Shown in pieces: positions 1 to 10,605 of a stretch of 64,000 nt of DNA. Each line of letters begins with the position of its first letter. The stretch's first letter is position 1. The notes beneath the pieces are model-generated. The model was not told the origin of the DNA, did no database searches, and was given only the letters and a program-made list of their open reading frames with translations. The stretch is from Hericium rajendrae (Eukaryota; Basidiomycota; Agaricomycetes; Russulales; Hericiaceae). The stretch covers positions 1,674,001 to 1,738,000 of the forward strand of contig CM065888.1 of NCBI GenBank assembly GCA_033439255.1, in the 5' to 3' direction. The translations under genes were made by a program, and so were the position numbers.

Positions 1-250
1 TGAGTCGTGCATTGTCCTCGGCTGACGCCAATCCTGTTCCGCTGGATCTATTCCAGGACGAGGCATTATCTTAATGCCAAGGAGAGAACACGAGTCAATT
101 CACGATACTTGTATGTGTCGTCATGGTATTGCTGCCTTTGAAGTATTAACACAGGATTTTTCGACACGCGAATCGAACATCGGTCAACAGGACGATATGT
201 ACATTGAATTCATAACAGCCATCCGCCCGCATCTCCATGCACGCAAGCGC

Positions 251-2861
251 CTACCACTCCGCAGCCCCCACCCAAAGCCAAATGATGACTCCCACCACCC
301 ATGGAAACATGAAAGCGCTCAGCTCGGGACGCGCCCGATCAGTGCCTGCACTGCTCGTTCCACCTTGGTCCACACCAGCACCAGCCGTCCCAGCCTGTTT
401 CGTACCTCCCACGTTGCCGCTATAACCGCTGGGAGACGCTGCCGGCAGCGCTGGGATGAGTGTGCCCAGAGGCGCGCGCTCCGATGTCACTAGATCAATA
501 CGTCCATTTAGTGTGGCCGCACCAAACACGACCGCAGACGGGAGCGTACCGGGCAGCATTCCTCCGAGAGACGTGTTGGCATGCGTGACGGCCGCCTGCA
601 GGCGCGCGCCTGCGTCGGATGGGACTCGAGAGAGGAATCCGATCCGGGGAGGGTCGTGCGACGGGTATGTGAGGTTGCCGTAGTAAAACGCCGCGAGGAC
701 ACTAAGCGATGGGAGGAGAGATCGCATACGTGTTACAGCTGCAGGGCGAGCGGGAGGAGGACTTACCCTTTCAAAAAAGGCTGCCCGAGGTTCCAGGAGT
801 ACAAAAAGCCATCTCCATCCCCGCGTGGTGGGTCCGTAGCCGCTAGAGTCGGCTGGCAGGACGAGGTGTCGCCCTCGAAGGCCTGTGATCCGAAGTCGCG
901 CGGATCGACTGGAAAAAGACGTCCGCCGATAGAAAAAGAGAGCGTGGGAGGATGGGTGCATGGGTAGATTGGCATAGCGGTTGATGCGTCGCGAGTGAAG
1001 GAGGGCGATATTTGTGAGTGTATGAGCGATATCACATCCGATGGGCCACGAATGTACGACGACCCCTTCAATTGATAAGCATTTGTAAACGATGTGCCCT
1101 AATTTAGAGGAATAAAGCACTTACAGTATCTACCAACGCAGACAACGCAATCCCTGCTGCTGATAGATTGGATCGAGGTAACAATCGGCCGTCAAGATAT
1201 ACGTCATCGATGAAGATTTCCCATGTTATTGGATAGACCTGTCAATGATACAGATCAGCAGTCTGAAGAGACACGGTCTGCATTGCAAAAAGCGAAGAGC
1301 ACAATTTAGAACGCGAGCACTTACCTCCCCAGGAGAGTCTTGAGGGGATCCAAGGCCGCCATCCTCCACCCTGTATCCGCGGACAGGGACCCAGAGCATC
1401 GCTTCTGCATCGGCGGTCGGACTACCTCCACCCTGATGTTCAATACCTATACCATCAGGCATCGCACCTGACACCCGTATTCATGAGCATTACCTCTCAG
1501 GACAAAGCGAGAAGGGTACCTAGCGTTAGTACTCCACTTCCACCGGGCTCAACATCAATAGTATCCCGCTGTAGCGATATTGCGAACATCGGCGGAAGAC
1601 CAAGCTGAGAAAGAAGCGATGGGAATAGAGGGCCGTTTGGCAGGAATGTACGCAGAAGCGTCGAAACGGTGGGGAGATCGGGTTCTGGCATCTCTCCAAT
1701 GCGAGACATGGCGAAATTTGTGCTTTCAGCTGGTGCTTCCGGGGCCGTCGGCGGAGGGATGTGATGAGAATAAGAAAGGTTCGGGAAGAAATGTATAGCA
1801 GCAAGATTGTCGGGCTCATGTAATGCCGTTGAAGGTAATAAATCCCGCCGTTGCGTCCCGTTTGAAGATGAAGACGATGGGTACTCATCGGCCAAAAGCT
1901 GGTTCCAAACCATGCTTTGCGGAAATATATAAAAGTGACAAGAACGGAGACAGATATAACTCACCTCGTAAGTGGAAACGAGCATCCGAGTATGCCTGCG
2001 GATCCCGTCTGCCTAACGCTAGTATTGGTCGCGTCAAGCGGGACACTTACAAGATACTGACTTCGCACTAGTCCCGGATGGGATTGTGTGCTGCCATTCC
2101 CTGGAAACAGTGTAAGGAGATCCACCACTCTATGAAGACGATATATCATACCGATCGACATTGCCAATCCGACACCGTCCCCATCTTGCCCCACGGGGCC
2201 GGCGGCACGTGTGCCAGTGGTGGAATCACCATAGAGAATCGTCGTGTTGATGGCGTGAGGCGCAGCCACGAAAGACTTGGGTGAGTACAGAGGGATACCA
2301 TTGGTGTCGGTCAGATTCGGTGATGAAAGATCTCTAGAGAGAACCCAGAGGTCTGCAGACCCAGTATCTGAACGGCGGATGAAGAGAGTTAGTAAAGAGC
2401 CACACAAGTAGAGGAGAAATGCCGACCGAGAACGAGTGGGAGCATGTCCTGGCCAACTTGGATCAGGACGTTATATGTTCTGCAATACGAACGACAGAGT
2501 CATTGAGAAGTCTGAAGACAGGTTTATTGGACACCCACACGTCCTGGAAGTCGCCTAGCCCAATCATCTCTCCTGCATATGTGCCGGCGCTTCGCTTTTC
2601 CCTGGCTACCCATCCTCCGCTCGCCGTACGGACAAGAGGCAGGTTGATGCCGCCCTGCTTTCTTGCTGCATTGCTCTGCGAATGGAAGCGCGAAGGCGAT
2701 GACGTTAATGATAAGAAAGTGGGAGGCGGAAGCGTCTTGGATGGAGAAGAAAATGTGCGGGTGGCGGGCGCGACGAGAGCATGAGTATAGAACGCATAGT
2801 CCACAAAGAGCAGGGCTGCTAGTGTAGGGGTGAATATCGACGTGATCCACGGCGGTCGCAT
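251..2861 (-). CDS. Pepsin-type (A1) aspartic endopeptidase, probably membrane or GPI anchored
   Basis: Ten exons splice to an open 695-residue frame: 2861-2539, 2479-2427, 2367-2152, 2100-2051, 2008-1965, 1914-1520, 1467-1325, 1238-1125, 1065-767 and 701-251 (2088 nt, no internal stop). The first catalytic motif DTGSADLW lies at residues 126-133 and the second, VDTGSS, has its Asp at about 445, split by an intron. A flap-like 'YGDSTTG' and the C-terminal 'GQPFLKG...RIGF' pattern of pepsins are also present. The N-terminus is a hydrophobic signal-like segment. After the fold there is a Gly/Thr/Ser-rich linker and a C-terminal hydrophobic stretch (FMFPWVVGVIIWLWVG), so I infer a surface-anchored secretory-pathway protease. 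The start at 2861 was chosen because it precedes the signal-like segment; an upstream start cannot be excluded. Confidence 0.92.
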
Positions 2862-3825
2862 ACCAGTTCCGCCACTGGCAATCCAAACTGGCTTCGGCGG
2901 GCTGCAGAACAGAGCGGAGGATATCAGAACTTAAGAGATCGTTCAAGTTGAAGGGGCGAGTATCGGGAGTGAGACGAATGTCTGTGTGTCGGCTGCCGCG
3001 TGCCGTCATGTTGAGCGACGCGGTAGATCTCGATCAACAGCGAACATAAACCTCCTGCAAGGTAAGCCAAAGGTAAGCAGCAGGAAGATCGAGCTCGTAC
3101 GAGGTGCAAATTCATATGGCTTGGCCGTCATCGCCTATGCAGAGTGTACAAGTTGGGCATTGATGCATGCCGCGTGCATCGTTCGCAGTGAAAGCAGGAG
3201 ACGAACGATTCAGAACAGACCTGTAGTAGAAGCAGGGAGAAGGGCTGGTCATGTCTGTCCCGGTTTGCATGATTGGCTGTAGCGGCGCCGTAAGATCCAT
3301 CCAAATTTAAGAATGTGTAGACAGCCACATACCAGGTCAAACCGTCAAAGTCAAGGGATGTACCGGCGCTTATTTCGACCTTCGTGGTTGGGCGCCTATT
3401 GCCATCTTACGACTTTGATTCAGCTAAGCTTTTTAGGCTTCAACTGCTTCCTATAGCCCATCATCGCGATGATCAGCGTAAACTTATACCCAGTGGTCTG
3501 TCTTGCTGATTGATGATACTAGTAGATGGAGCTGACTGGTAAGTTCTCATTTTGCAAGGTCTCATCGACGTCTTACGTAGCAGTTTCCAGATCTTTATTG
3601 GCCATACAGTCAATCCAATATGAACTCCATGAGAGTGCATTTCACTCTTGCTCGTCGGCAAAAAAAGGGATTCTGGCTCTTATGATGCCATCGAAGGCCG
3701 ACGATTGATAGTAGCCTCGCTTGCTCGCTAGTGCGTATTGTCCGTTAGAGTTGCTCTTTTTCTGACTGGTGATATGTGGCCTCAACGTAGTAGCAGGTGC
3801 AGTGGTATTGACTGTGATGCCGCCC
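2862..3825. other. Intergenic, nothing recognised
   Basis: This is the 5' side of the aspartic protease gene. Only short ORFs on both strands are seen, none with a familiar motif. It probably contains the protease promoter, but I could not point to a clear TATA box. Confidence 0.4.
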
Positions 3826-4872
3826 CTACGTCTCCCTCGCGACGGGTAAACGTGCTATTCTATCCATGCTGACTGGAGGAATTGGACGTTGGCCAACCTT
3901 GTTCGACTTGCAATTTCCTACGTCGATCGGGAAGTTAATCCGCTGATCAACACCTTCGGCGCTGTCGTTGACTCCTGCGCCCGTACGCTGGAGTATCTGG
4001 AGGTCCAAACAGCTGCCCCCATCGTATAGAACTACCCAGGTATTGTGTTTTGCCTGCAGATCCCACACGACGACCACGCTTCCCTCCCGAGGCTGAAAGG
4101 GCTGGTCATCGGCTACGCCGAGCCAATGGTGGCCGTGCTCATGGTCAAGCTGTTCGGCTCCACTGCCTTGAAAGTACTCACTATCCGCGACTGCGGTCGC
4201 CAATGCGTTCCACGTTCAGACTAAGGGCATATTAGTTACGACTCTAGCTTGGTGCTAGAGGCGGTCTGCCAACACGACACACCCATCTCCAACTAGAATC
4301 TTTTGCTCAACGATGTGCAATATGGGCCCTCATCGAACCTGCCATTGCCGTTCCTCCACTCTCTTTCAAGGCTTCGATCGCTTGTTATCAAGGACTGTTC
4401 ACACGACTTCCCCGAAGCGCTTGCAGAAGCGTCTTGTACGACATTTCTCGAAGATAGCCCCGACGTCGTCTTCACGCTGCCCTGCGCGTTGCTGCAGGAT
4501 CAGACCTTCCTCAGCATGGATGTTCGCGTTGTGTACTCCACGCTCGAATGGCGCGATGCATTGGCCACGCAAAGACCTAATCAGACAGGTCGCCTCGCCT
4601 CGCTGACGTTGTACAACCCCCAATGGCTTACGAGACAGATGTACCGCGAATTGGAGATACTTGCGGACGTGACAAAGCTCGGGTGGAAATGTCAGGGAAG
4701 GGTCAACACCCGTCCTTGTTTGGTGAGGTTGGGACAGTGGGCTGACACTTTGGAGATGGTATACGACGATGGGAAGGGCTCCCCCGACGGCGAAGAGCGC
4801 TCTGTCGGTGGTGTTGCTCCGGTCATTGAAGATCCCGCGGCACTGGGAAGTCCTTCCTTCCTTTGCCAATGA
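3826..4872 (+). pseudogene. F-box/leucine-rich-repeat-like protein, decayed copy
   Basis: Plus-strand fragments read as leucine-rich-repeat-like protein: a piece near 3880-4028 (LANLVRLAISYVD... TLEYLEV), a piece near 4056-4224 (LPRLKGLVIGYAEP ... LKVLTIRDCG), and a long piece 4303-4872 (PLPFLHSLSRLRSLVIKDC ... ending SPSFLCQ). These resemble the C-terminal LRR half of the F-box proteins found in large numbers in Agaricomycetes. The pieces are separated by in-frame stops (after about 4028, at 4222-4224 and about 4294-4296). Only very short intron-like spacers (about 36 nt) could join them, and no F-box is visible upstream, so I favour a degenerate 5'-truncated copy. It lies next to an intact F-box gene at 5710. 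A functional multi-intron gene remains possible. Confidence 0.5.
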
Positions 4873-5709
4873 TGCTGCCTAGTTGCGATAAGGGATGACG
4901 CAACTTCTTACTTCGTACGTGCATCTTTCCATTCATTTCACTTTCCTGTTCGTTGTCCCTCCATGTCTGCTTTTCGTTTTTCTTCTTAGTACTCATTCAT
5001 GCTTGTCTTCTATACCTGTCAAATGCTTGTGTGCTTCTTCATTGGCATCATATACCCTCATCTCGGTCTGAAGTCTTTCCTCATACTTCAGCTTAAAGTC
5101 AGACGTTGTCACTTGCTCGATCTGATTCTATTTCCCTCCGACACTATTCTTTTCACGAATAATGTTCATATCTATACAATGGAACCAAGTTAGACTTTTC
5201 GTCCGGTTGTCCAATGTCTCTTGACTGGCTATGCTAACGTCTATATGGCAGAAGATTTTATCGGCCATTTGGATTTGCCTCACGACGGCGCTGAGCGCTG
5301 TAAATATTTTCTGAGACTCGACGATGGACTCGCTTATGCTGTTCCGACTCAACGATCTACACTCATCATTGACGAAAATTTCTGGTTTGAAACCGGACAT
5401 AGGCTTCGCGGTATCTGCGCGTCATCAGTTAGATCATTGTCTCGGTGAGGCTAACGCGTACGATCAGGAACTGCAATAAACCACACCGCTCCCGGATTGC
5501 CCGGATGACGACCATTGTTCTCTCGGATGCGGCCGAATACGAGGACTATAGGTGCGCTTAGGGCGATTGTTTGTGTGTGGACTTGGGCGGACTTTCGCTA
5601 AACTGCAGCTGTTCCTCAATTTGAGCAGACAGTCTTCTCCACCATCCTCTGATATCTTACATTCTCACCTATCCCAGTACCAATTGCTTCATCTTCCTAT
5701 CTCCGAGCC
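4873..5709. other. Intergenic and 5' region of the F-box gene
   Basis: Pyrimidine-rich plus-strand sequence (about 4920-5010 and 5600-5700) with only short, unrecognised ORFs. The CT-rich run just before 5710 is typical of the transcription start region of basidiomycete genes. Confidence 0.35.
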
Positions 5710-7470
5710 ATGCCCTCTATCATCTCACATTCTCCCATTCCCTCGCGCTCATCCATCTTCATCCGAGATCCACCCGCTGAGCGCCTCGGCATCGACGTCT
5801 TGCAACTCATTTTCGAGGCGTGTGGCGAGGGAAACAGGACGAAAGAAGAGGCTGAGTGCATCCCATTCACCCTCGCATCCGTTTCCAGGCGTTGGCGCAT
5901 GGTGGCTCTCAAAACCTCCCGCATCTGGACGACGATATTTTTTCAGGGCTTCACAGCATCGACGAGAACATTCCGTCGCGCCTTCATATGCCTTCGGTAT
6001 TCCCGACTTCGCCCCCTCGTTGTCCACGTCGATATGCGCCGCGAGGAGTATAAACCTTTCCTTCCGCCGGAGGAAGAAGATCCCGACATTTACTCCGTGG
6101 TCCGAAACCGCATGGAGTGGATGGAAGAACTCTTGCAACATCACACCTGGCGTATTCGCGAGCTATCGTTCATTGCCGACACGTACAAACCAATCGACGT
6201 GTTCTTGAGGTGTCTCGAGTCTTCTCGCTTCATCAGCCTCGAGTCCATAGACATCCGACGCGCTAACCCCCTCTACGTCAAAATGGACGAATTCGAGCCC
6301 TCCTCGTTGATCCTATTCAAACAGCCGTCTTCAATCTGCGATTTCGGAAGAGCCGCCGGTGTCAGGTCCCTCGACCTCCTCGGGGTGCATGTCCACTGGG
6401 AGAAGGTCATGGTGCACAAACTCACGCGGTTAACGTTGGGATACATGGCGGACGAGGTCAAGCCTTCGTTGGAGCAGTTGTATGGCTTGCTGCTGGCGAG
6501 TCGCCAAACGCTGGAGTATCTCGACTTGCAGGGCATCCTGGAGGCCGAATACCACTCGCTCGGGATTCACGAATACGAGGCGCAGGTTGAGGAGCAGGAT
6601 GTGGCGTCAGATGATCAACGGAGTACAGGTGCTGGGATGGCTTCGAACACGGCGGAGGACCGGCGACAGCGGGCGTGGAACAATATGGTGAATGGATGGG
6701 TCGAGGAAGGTCCCACTGATTTCTGGCCCGGCGACTTTCCCAACCTTCGCGAGCTGCGTCTGGGGTTTTTAGGGCTGCACGAAGGAGTCGTCGCGCTCTC
6801 GCTTATCAGGGCGCCCAAGCTTCGCCACTTGACGCTGACGGACATACAGTATACACTATGGCCTATCGACGAGCAGCCGTGGGGGCGTAGCACACACCGC
6901 TGCCACGACATGCTTGTTTATATTGGCCGTCGTCATATCTTCGACCCCGACGCTCTCCCTCTGGGGCTCCTAGAATCTCTGTGGTTCGAGGGCATCTACC
7001 CTTCCCCGAACGTGGCCACCTTGTTCCTCACCGACTGTGACAGGCTCCGGTCCTTGTCTGTTATCAACTCCGCGAAGGTGCTCGTTAATTCCGGCCTCGA
7101 GCGGAATTCATTTAGCGGCCTCGAGAAGCCTTCGGCAGTCCTGGAAAGTCTGCATGTCCATATTAGGAGCGTATGTCCCGTTTCTAGTGCAATCTACATT
7201 TTCAAGACCGAGATGGAGCAAGCCAGGCGCGACTTCGTGCCGTTGGAGACCCTGGCAGTCGAATACGACTGCTTCCCGGAGTGGCGGGACTGCAAAGAGT
7301 GCTACTCACTCCCACACGTATTGGATGAACAAATTGCGAGGGATATGTTCGAGGGTTATAACGTTGCAAAGCAGGTCGTCATACGGAGGGTTCCGCTCAA
7401 GGAGGGAGGCCCGCCGATTTGCCCTCACCACGAGGAGATGTTGGGATGGAAGTCCGAGGTTGCGTTGTGA
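5710..7470 (+). CDS. F-box domain protein with LRR-like C-terminal region
   Basis: A single uninterrupted 586-residue ORF. Near residues 20-85 it carries an F-box-like block: 'RLGIDVLQLIFEAC', then 'PFTLASVSRRWRMVALKTSRIWTTI', the pattern of Agaricomycete F-box proteins. The rest shows irregular leucine-rich segments (for example 'LPNLRELRLGFLGL'-like and 'APKLRHLTLTDIQ'). By family knowledge the F-box would bind Skp1 in an SCF ubiquitin ligase and the LRR part would recruit substrate; the substrate is unknown. It has no introns, unlike most neighbours. It sits 0.8 kb downstream of a decayed relative, suggesting a local family. Confidence 0.85.
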   Translation: MPSIISHSPIPSRSSIFIRDPPAERLGIDVLQLIFEACGEGNRTKEEAECIPFTLASVSRRWRMVALKTSRIWTTIFFQGFTASTRTFRRAFICLRYSRLRPLVVHVDMRREEYKPFLPPEEEDPDIYSVVRNRMEWMEELLQHHTWRIRELSFIADTYKPIDVFLRCLESSRFISLESIDIRRANPLYVKMDEFEPSSLILFKQPSSICDFGRAAGVRSLDLLGVHVHWEKVMVHKLTRLTLGYMADEVKPSLEQLYGLLLASRQTLEYLDLQGILEAEYHSLGIHEYEAQVEEQDVASDDQRSTGAGMASNTAEDRRQRAWNNMVNGWVEEGPTDFWPGDFPNLRELRLGFLGLHEGVVALSLIRAPKLRHLTLTDIQYTLWPIDEQPWGRSTHRCHDMLVYIGRRHIFDPDALPLGLLESLWFEGIYPSPNVATLFLTDCDRLRSLSVINSAKVLVNSGLERNSFSGLEKPSAVLESLHVHIRSVCPVSSAIYIFKTEMEQARRDFVPLETLAVEYDCFPEWRDCKECYSLPHVLDEQIARDMFEGYNVAKQVVIRRVPLKEGGPPICPHHEEMLGWKSEVAL

Positions 7471-8207
7471 TGTTATATGAAAAGAATTTTCTTTTATCTG
7501 TTTCCTGGTTCATCTTTTTTTCTCCTGTTCAATTTATGTCTTCCGTTACAATACCACACATGCCATGTACACCCATGCTCAGTAGAAACAGACTGGATTT
7601 CTGTAGCCCTTACCACATGTACCCAGCTATGCACCTTTCTATGACTCCACCTTGCACTATTACTGACGCTTTTTTGATCCCTAATCTTCCTCGATTCCCT
7701 CCCGCCCGAAGTGACCTTTTGAATTTCGAACTTTGACCAACTATTGAACTAATGATCAATCGTTAGAGAGCACGTGATCGCGCGACTTGTCGACGCGTCG
7801 TCAACGCGCGCTCCGTTCGCGGGGAGCTTCTTTTTATTTTATTTTAGTAAATCAATATTGCTATTCGACGCTGATGCGTCATGCAGCATTACATCCGTGT
7901 GACCCCAAAACCTAAGCTACCGCCCGCCCGTTAATAAACGTTGAGTGGCCCGCGGGGAGCTTCAGTGACCGTCAGCAAGTCTCTTCATCGCTTTTACCTG
8001 CACCAGTCCTGCGCGTGCTCTTCAACGCGATGGATCTGGCATTATCAAGGGAAATGTGTTAGATTCTTCGAATTCAACGGCTTTTCTATATATGGTGACA
8101 AGCCCGGCGCTTCCTCACTTTCTGCCATTGCAGGTTGGCAGCCGCACCGTCAGCCCAAAGATGACACTCTGTATGCCAACCTCCAGTCCAGATCGTGAAC
8201 GATTACT
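7471..8207. other. Intergenic, nothing recognised
   Basis: The 3' region of the F-box gene followed by the upstream region of the small gene at 8361. A cluster of CpG-containing words (cgcgcgact, cgacgcgtcg, aacgcgcgct) occurs near 7775-7820. No gene is supported. Confidence 0.4.
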
Positions 8208-8214
8208 TATAAAG
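8208..8214 (+). promoter_or_regulatory. TATA box of the small gene at 8361
   Basis: TATAAAG followed by a long CT-rich tract and the ATG about 150 bp downstream. This is a well-formed core promoter compared with the surrounding intergenic DNA. Confidence 0.55.
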
Positions 8215-8360
8215 CCTTCAATTCGGCCTCTATATACCTCTCTTCCCAGCTATCGAACATCCACATCCTTCGCACTTCAAGTTGCACGTTTTCAACATCG
8301 TCACTACTCGATCGCCATCTGCGCTTTTCTCGCCGTTTCAGTATTGCTCTGCTGTTCGTC

Positions 8361-8864
8361 ATGAATCGCTTCCTCGCTTCTTTCAAGAAGGCTAGCGTCG
8401 CTCCTGTACGCCGTGGAGGCTCCATCAACTTCAAGGCGAGTACACTCTGCTCCGACGTCTCTCTTGTCTGATCCATCTTAGTGTATGACACCTCCTGCCC
8501 TTGTGCAGGGACTTTCCAATGTCACCACCATTGTTCAGGTGAGATCCTTCGTAGTCATGATTAGTGTATAGTCACTGAAACTCTGTCAGCGCGACATCGC
8601 TCCTTAAGAGCACAATACATTTGACTTCTTCGATGTCAGGCCGTATGGTCAAGCGGGGTCATCTGGCAGAACCACCATAATAGTAAGCGAACACACGCGA
8701 CCGACGGAATTCACTCTTTAAATCGAGCAGATCACTGCCGATCACCCTCCCACGGCGTCGTGGTGGTCGTGTCCACGTCGAACTCCGACCCTCTGCCGAT
8801 GTACGTGTCAACAAGGTTCCCCGTCCGATGTCACGGAGAGTTCAATGAGAGTAGGGGGCTGTGA
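8361..8864 (+). CDS. Small basic protein, 93 residues, unknown function
   Basis: Four exons, 8361-8435, 8509-8538, 8640-8682 and 8731-8864, give 282 nt and an open frame ending in TGA. The first donor is GC (gcgagt), a GC-AG intron; the others are GT-AG. The N-terminal 25 residues (MNRFLASFKKASVAPVRRGG...) are rich in Lys, Arg and Ser without acidic residues, which could be a mitochondrial presequence, but that is only inference. A valine-rich beta-like stretch (GVVVVVSTSNSDPLPMYVS) follows in the last exon. I do not recognise the family. The strong TATA box and CT-rich start region upstream support that it is transcribed. Confidence 0.5.
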
Positions 8865-9544
8865 GGCGCGTATAGAACGCTGAGATGATCTGAGACTCGA
8901 ATGCGAGTTGAGCTTCTGCAAAATAGCCTGGCGTTCGCCCTGCCTTTCAGAGCTGGAGTGCGCCGTACATGGCGAGTCGAAAGCAAAGGTTCAACGGAAA
9001 CTTGGTCACCGGTCACTGGTGAGCGCGGAGAGGAAGTGAATCGATGACTCGATTGCACAAGGGATCGGTTAAGCGTGCAAGGTACCTCGTCTGTCGAGTC
9101 TTTAGTGACCTTTGTCGTCAGTCTTCACTGCCAAGCTGAAATCTGAAGCTTGTTTCTCTTGTCCCAGATGCTCCAGCCAAGAATTTCATATCAGCTCTCC
9201 TTTTCTCTGGATTTATCCCACAATGGATCTGGACCTTGTCCGAGCTCCCGCCAGCCGACACCGTTGAAGACCCCAATATTGCCCTTATTCCGATGGATTT
9301 TCCCTCTGAGCAGAGAACAACCCATGGCGAGGTGTTGTATACGATTTTGGCTTTCGATCGCAATGCTTCAACGTACTTCAATCCTACATAAACATACATT
9401 GGACATACAGGTGATTCGGGCACTGGGTAGTAAGCAGATCAGCCAGTTTCATCTCCTTTATCACAGGCTTAGACATCGTGCTAATGATCATCGCTGTTAC
9501 TTCTTCAATTTACGCAGACTGAATCGAAATCAAATGAGTCAACA
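8865..9544. other. Gap with an orphan coding-like stretch
   Basis: On the plus strand 9178-9391 reads as an open protein-like segment (AKNFISALLFSGFIPQWIW ... ending in STYFNPT and a stop) without a clear start or upstream exon. The opposite strand is also open here (9118-9423). I cannot decide between a gene fragment and chance. The rest holds nothing recognisable. Confidence 0.25.
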
Positions 9545-10049
9545 TCAATCAAAAAGCATCAATGGAGGACGAAAGATGTAGCCAACACTCACCTCCGACT
9601 CGGCTGCGTTCCTGACCTTCCATGTCCCCTTCCACGAGCCTCTGACACCAAGAAATGACACGCCTTCGAATTCAAAAACGGTCACCGAGGAAGCGTAAAG
9701 AATCATCTTCATCACGGTATCTGTCATCTCCACTGTGAACGTGCCACTTCTAGCTTCAAACTCGAGCGGGGGGGCACCCGAAGTTTCCGCTGCCGCTTTG
9801 ATCGCAAGAGCCCATCCCGCTCCCTTCGAGGTGTTCTGTCCTCCATGTGATCGTTTCGCGGTTCACGTAAATTTGGAAGACGTCTGCGGCTTTTCCCTCG
9901 GCTGCATCATCGGAATGGCATCAGCGCGGAGTCGGGCAGCGAGGACGCCAATCTATGATGAAGCCGACCTGTTTCGTTGCTGGCAGCTGCGCGGAGACCG
10001 TGAGCAGTGCTTATGATATGGCAGGAATTGAAGGATACGCACTGGCCAT
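9545..10049 (-). pseudogene. Small beta-rich protein, paralogue of the gene at 14771, frameshifted
   Basis: The gene has a 7-nt first exon (ATGGCCA, 10049-10043), a tiny second exon (CTGCCAGCAACGAAACAG, phase 1 end) and a main exon starting 'CCGAGGGAAAAG'. The same unusual layout, with the same intron phases, occurs at 14771. The proteins align loosely: 'QIYVNRETITW' against 'HIYRGQLTFHV', 'SGTFTVEM' against 'GGTFKLWV', 'WKGTWKV' against 'WEGNWV'. The frame breaks at a run of seven G/C bases (9768-9774 on the plus strand): upstream coding reads '...SGNFGCPP' and downstream '...PPLEFEARSGTF', which fit together if the run were one base shorter. It is either a pseudogene or a homopolymer sequencing error. 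Function unknown. Confidence 0.6.
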
Positions 10050-10211
10050 AATGTTATCGACTTGATATTCGAACAGTACTGAAATGTGTCCTGACGGATA
10101 TCAGAGTCAGAGTTACGACAGGGACAGGCAGGGAGAATGGCAAACTGCTCAAAAATGGGAGGAGTGATCAGTTCCTGCCTGCGAACTGAAGGCAAAACCC
10201 CAGGCGAGTGT

Positions 10212-10221
10212 CCTTTATATA
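10212..10221 (-). promoter_or_regulatory. TATA box of the small minus-strand gene
   Basis: On the minus strand this reads TATATAAAGG, about 165 bp upstream of the ATG at 10049. The paralogue at 14771 has a TATATATA at a similar distance, so core promoter and gene structure were copied together. Confidence 0.5.
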
Positions 10222-10390
10222 CCTCCCATGAGCACCCTCGATTTACTTCTCTTGCCCGCCGGAAATGACTGACGCCGGTCAGCAGGAACGCTCTATTTCC
10301 CTGGAGGTGAATCGGAAAGTGATTCTGAGGCACTGACCCATCCGTTGCGGCACTTACGATCACTTATCCCTGAGACTAATAAAAAACAAG

Positions 10391-10564
10391 AAATGCAAAG
10401 AAGCGACGCTGAGCGATCTAGTCATGGAGCGACGTCCGGATGATCTGGGCGTGATACGCCGTTTTATTTCGGGCCACAACCCATCTGCGATCGCCGTCAA
10501 GATCGCAGCCATCGTTAATGACCGAGAAATCGTCACGGTCACTTTCTCAACGAGATACACATAA
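10391..10564 (+). other. Orphan open segment, possible exon
   Basis: A protein-like plus-strand stretch (EATLSDLVMERRPDDLG ... ending VTFSTRYT and TAA) lies just before the kinase relic. No ATG context or splice partner is clear. It could be a remnant of the kinase gene 5' region or unrelated. Confidence 0.2.
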
Positions 10565-10605
10565 TTTCATGGTGAGCTCTCATCAATATCCAAGAGGATG
10601 GACGC

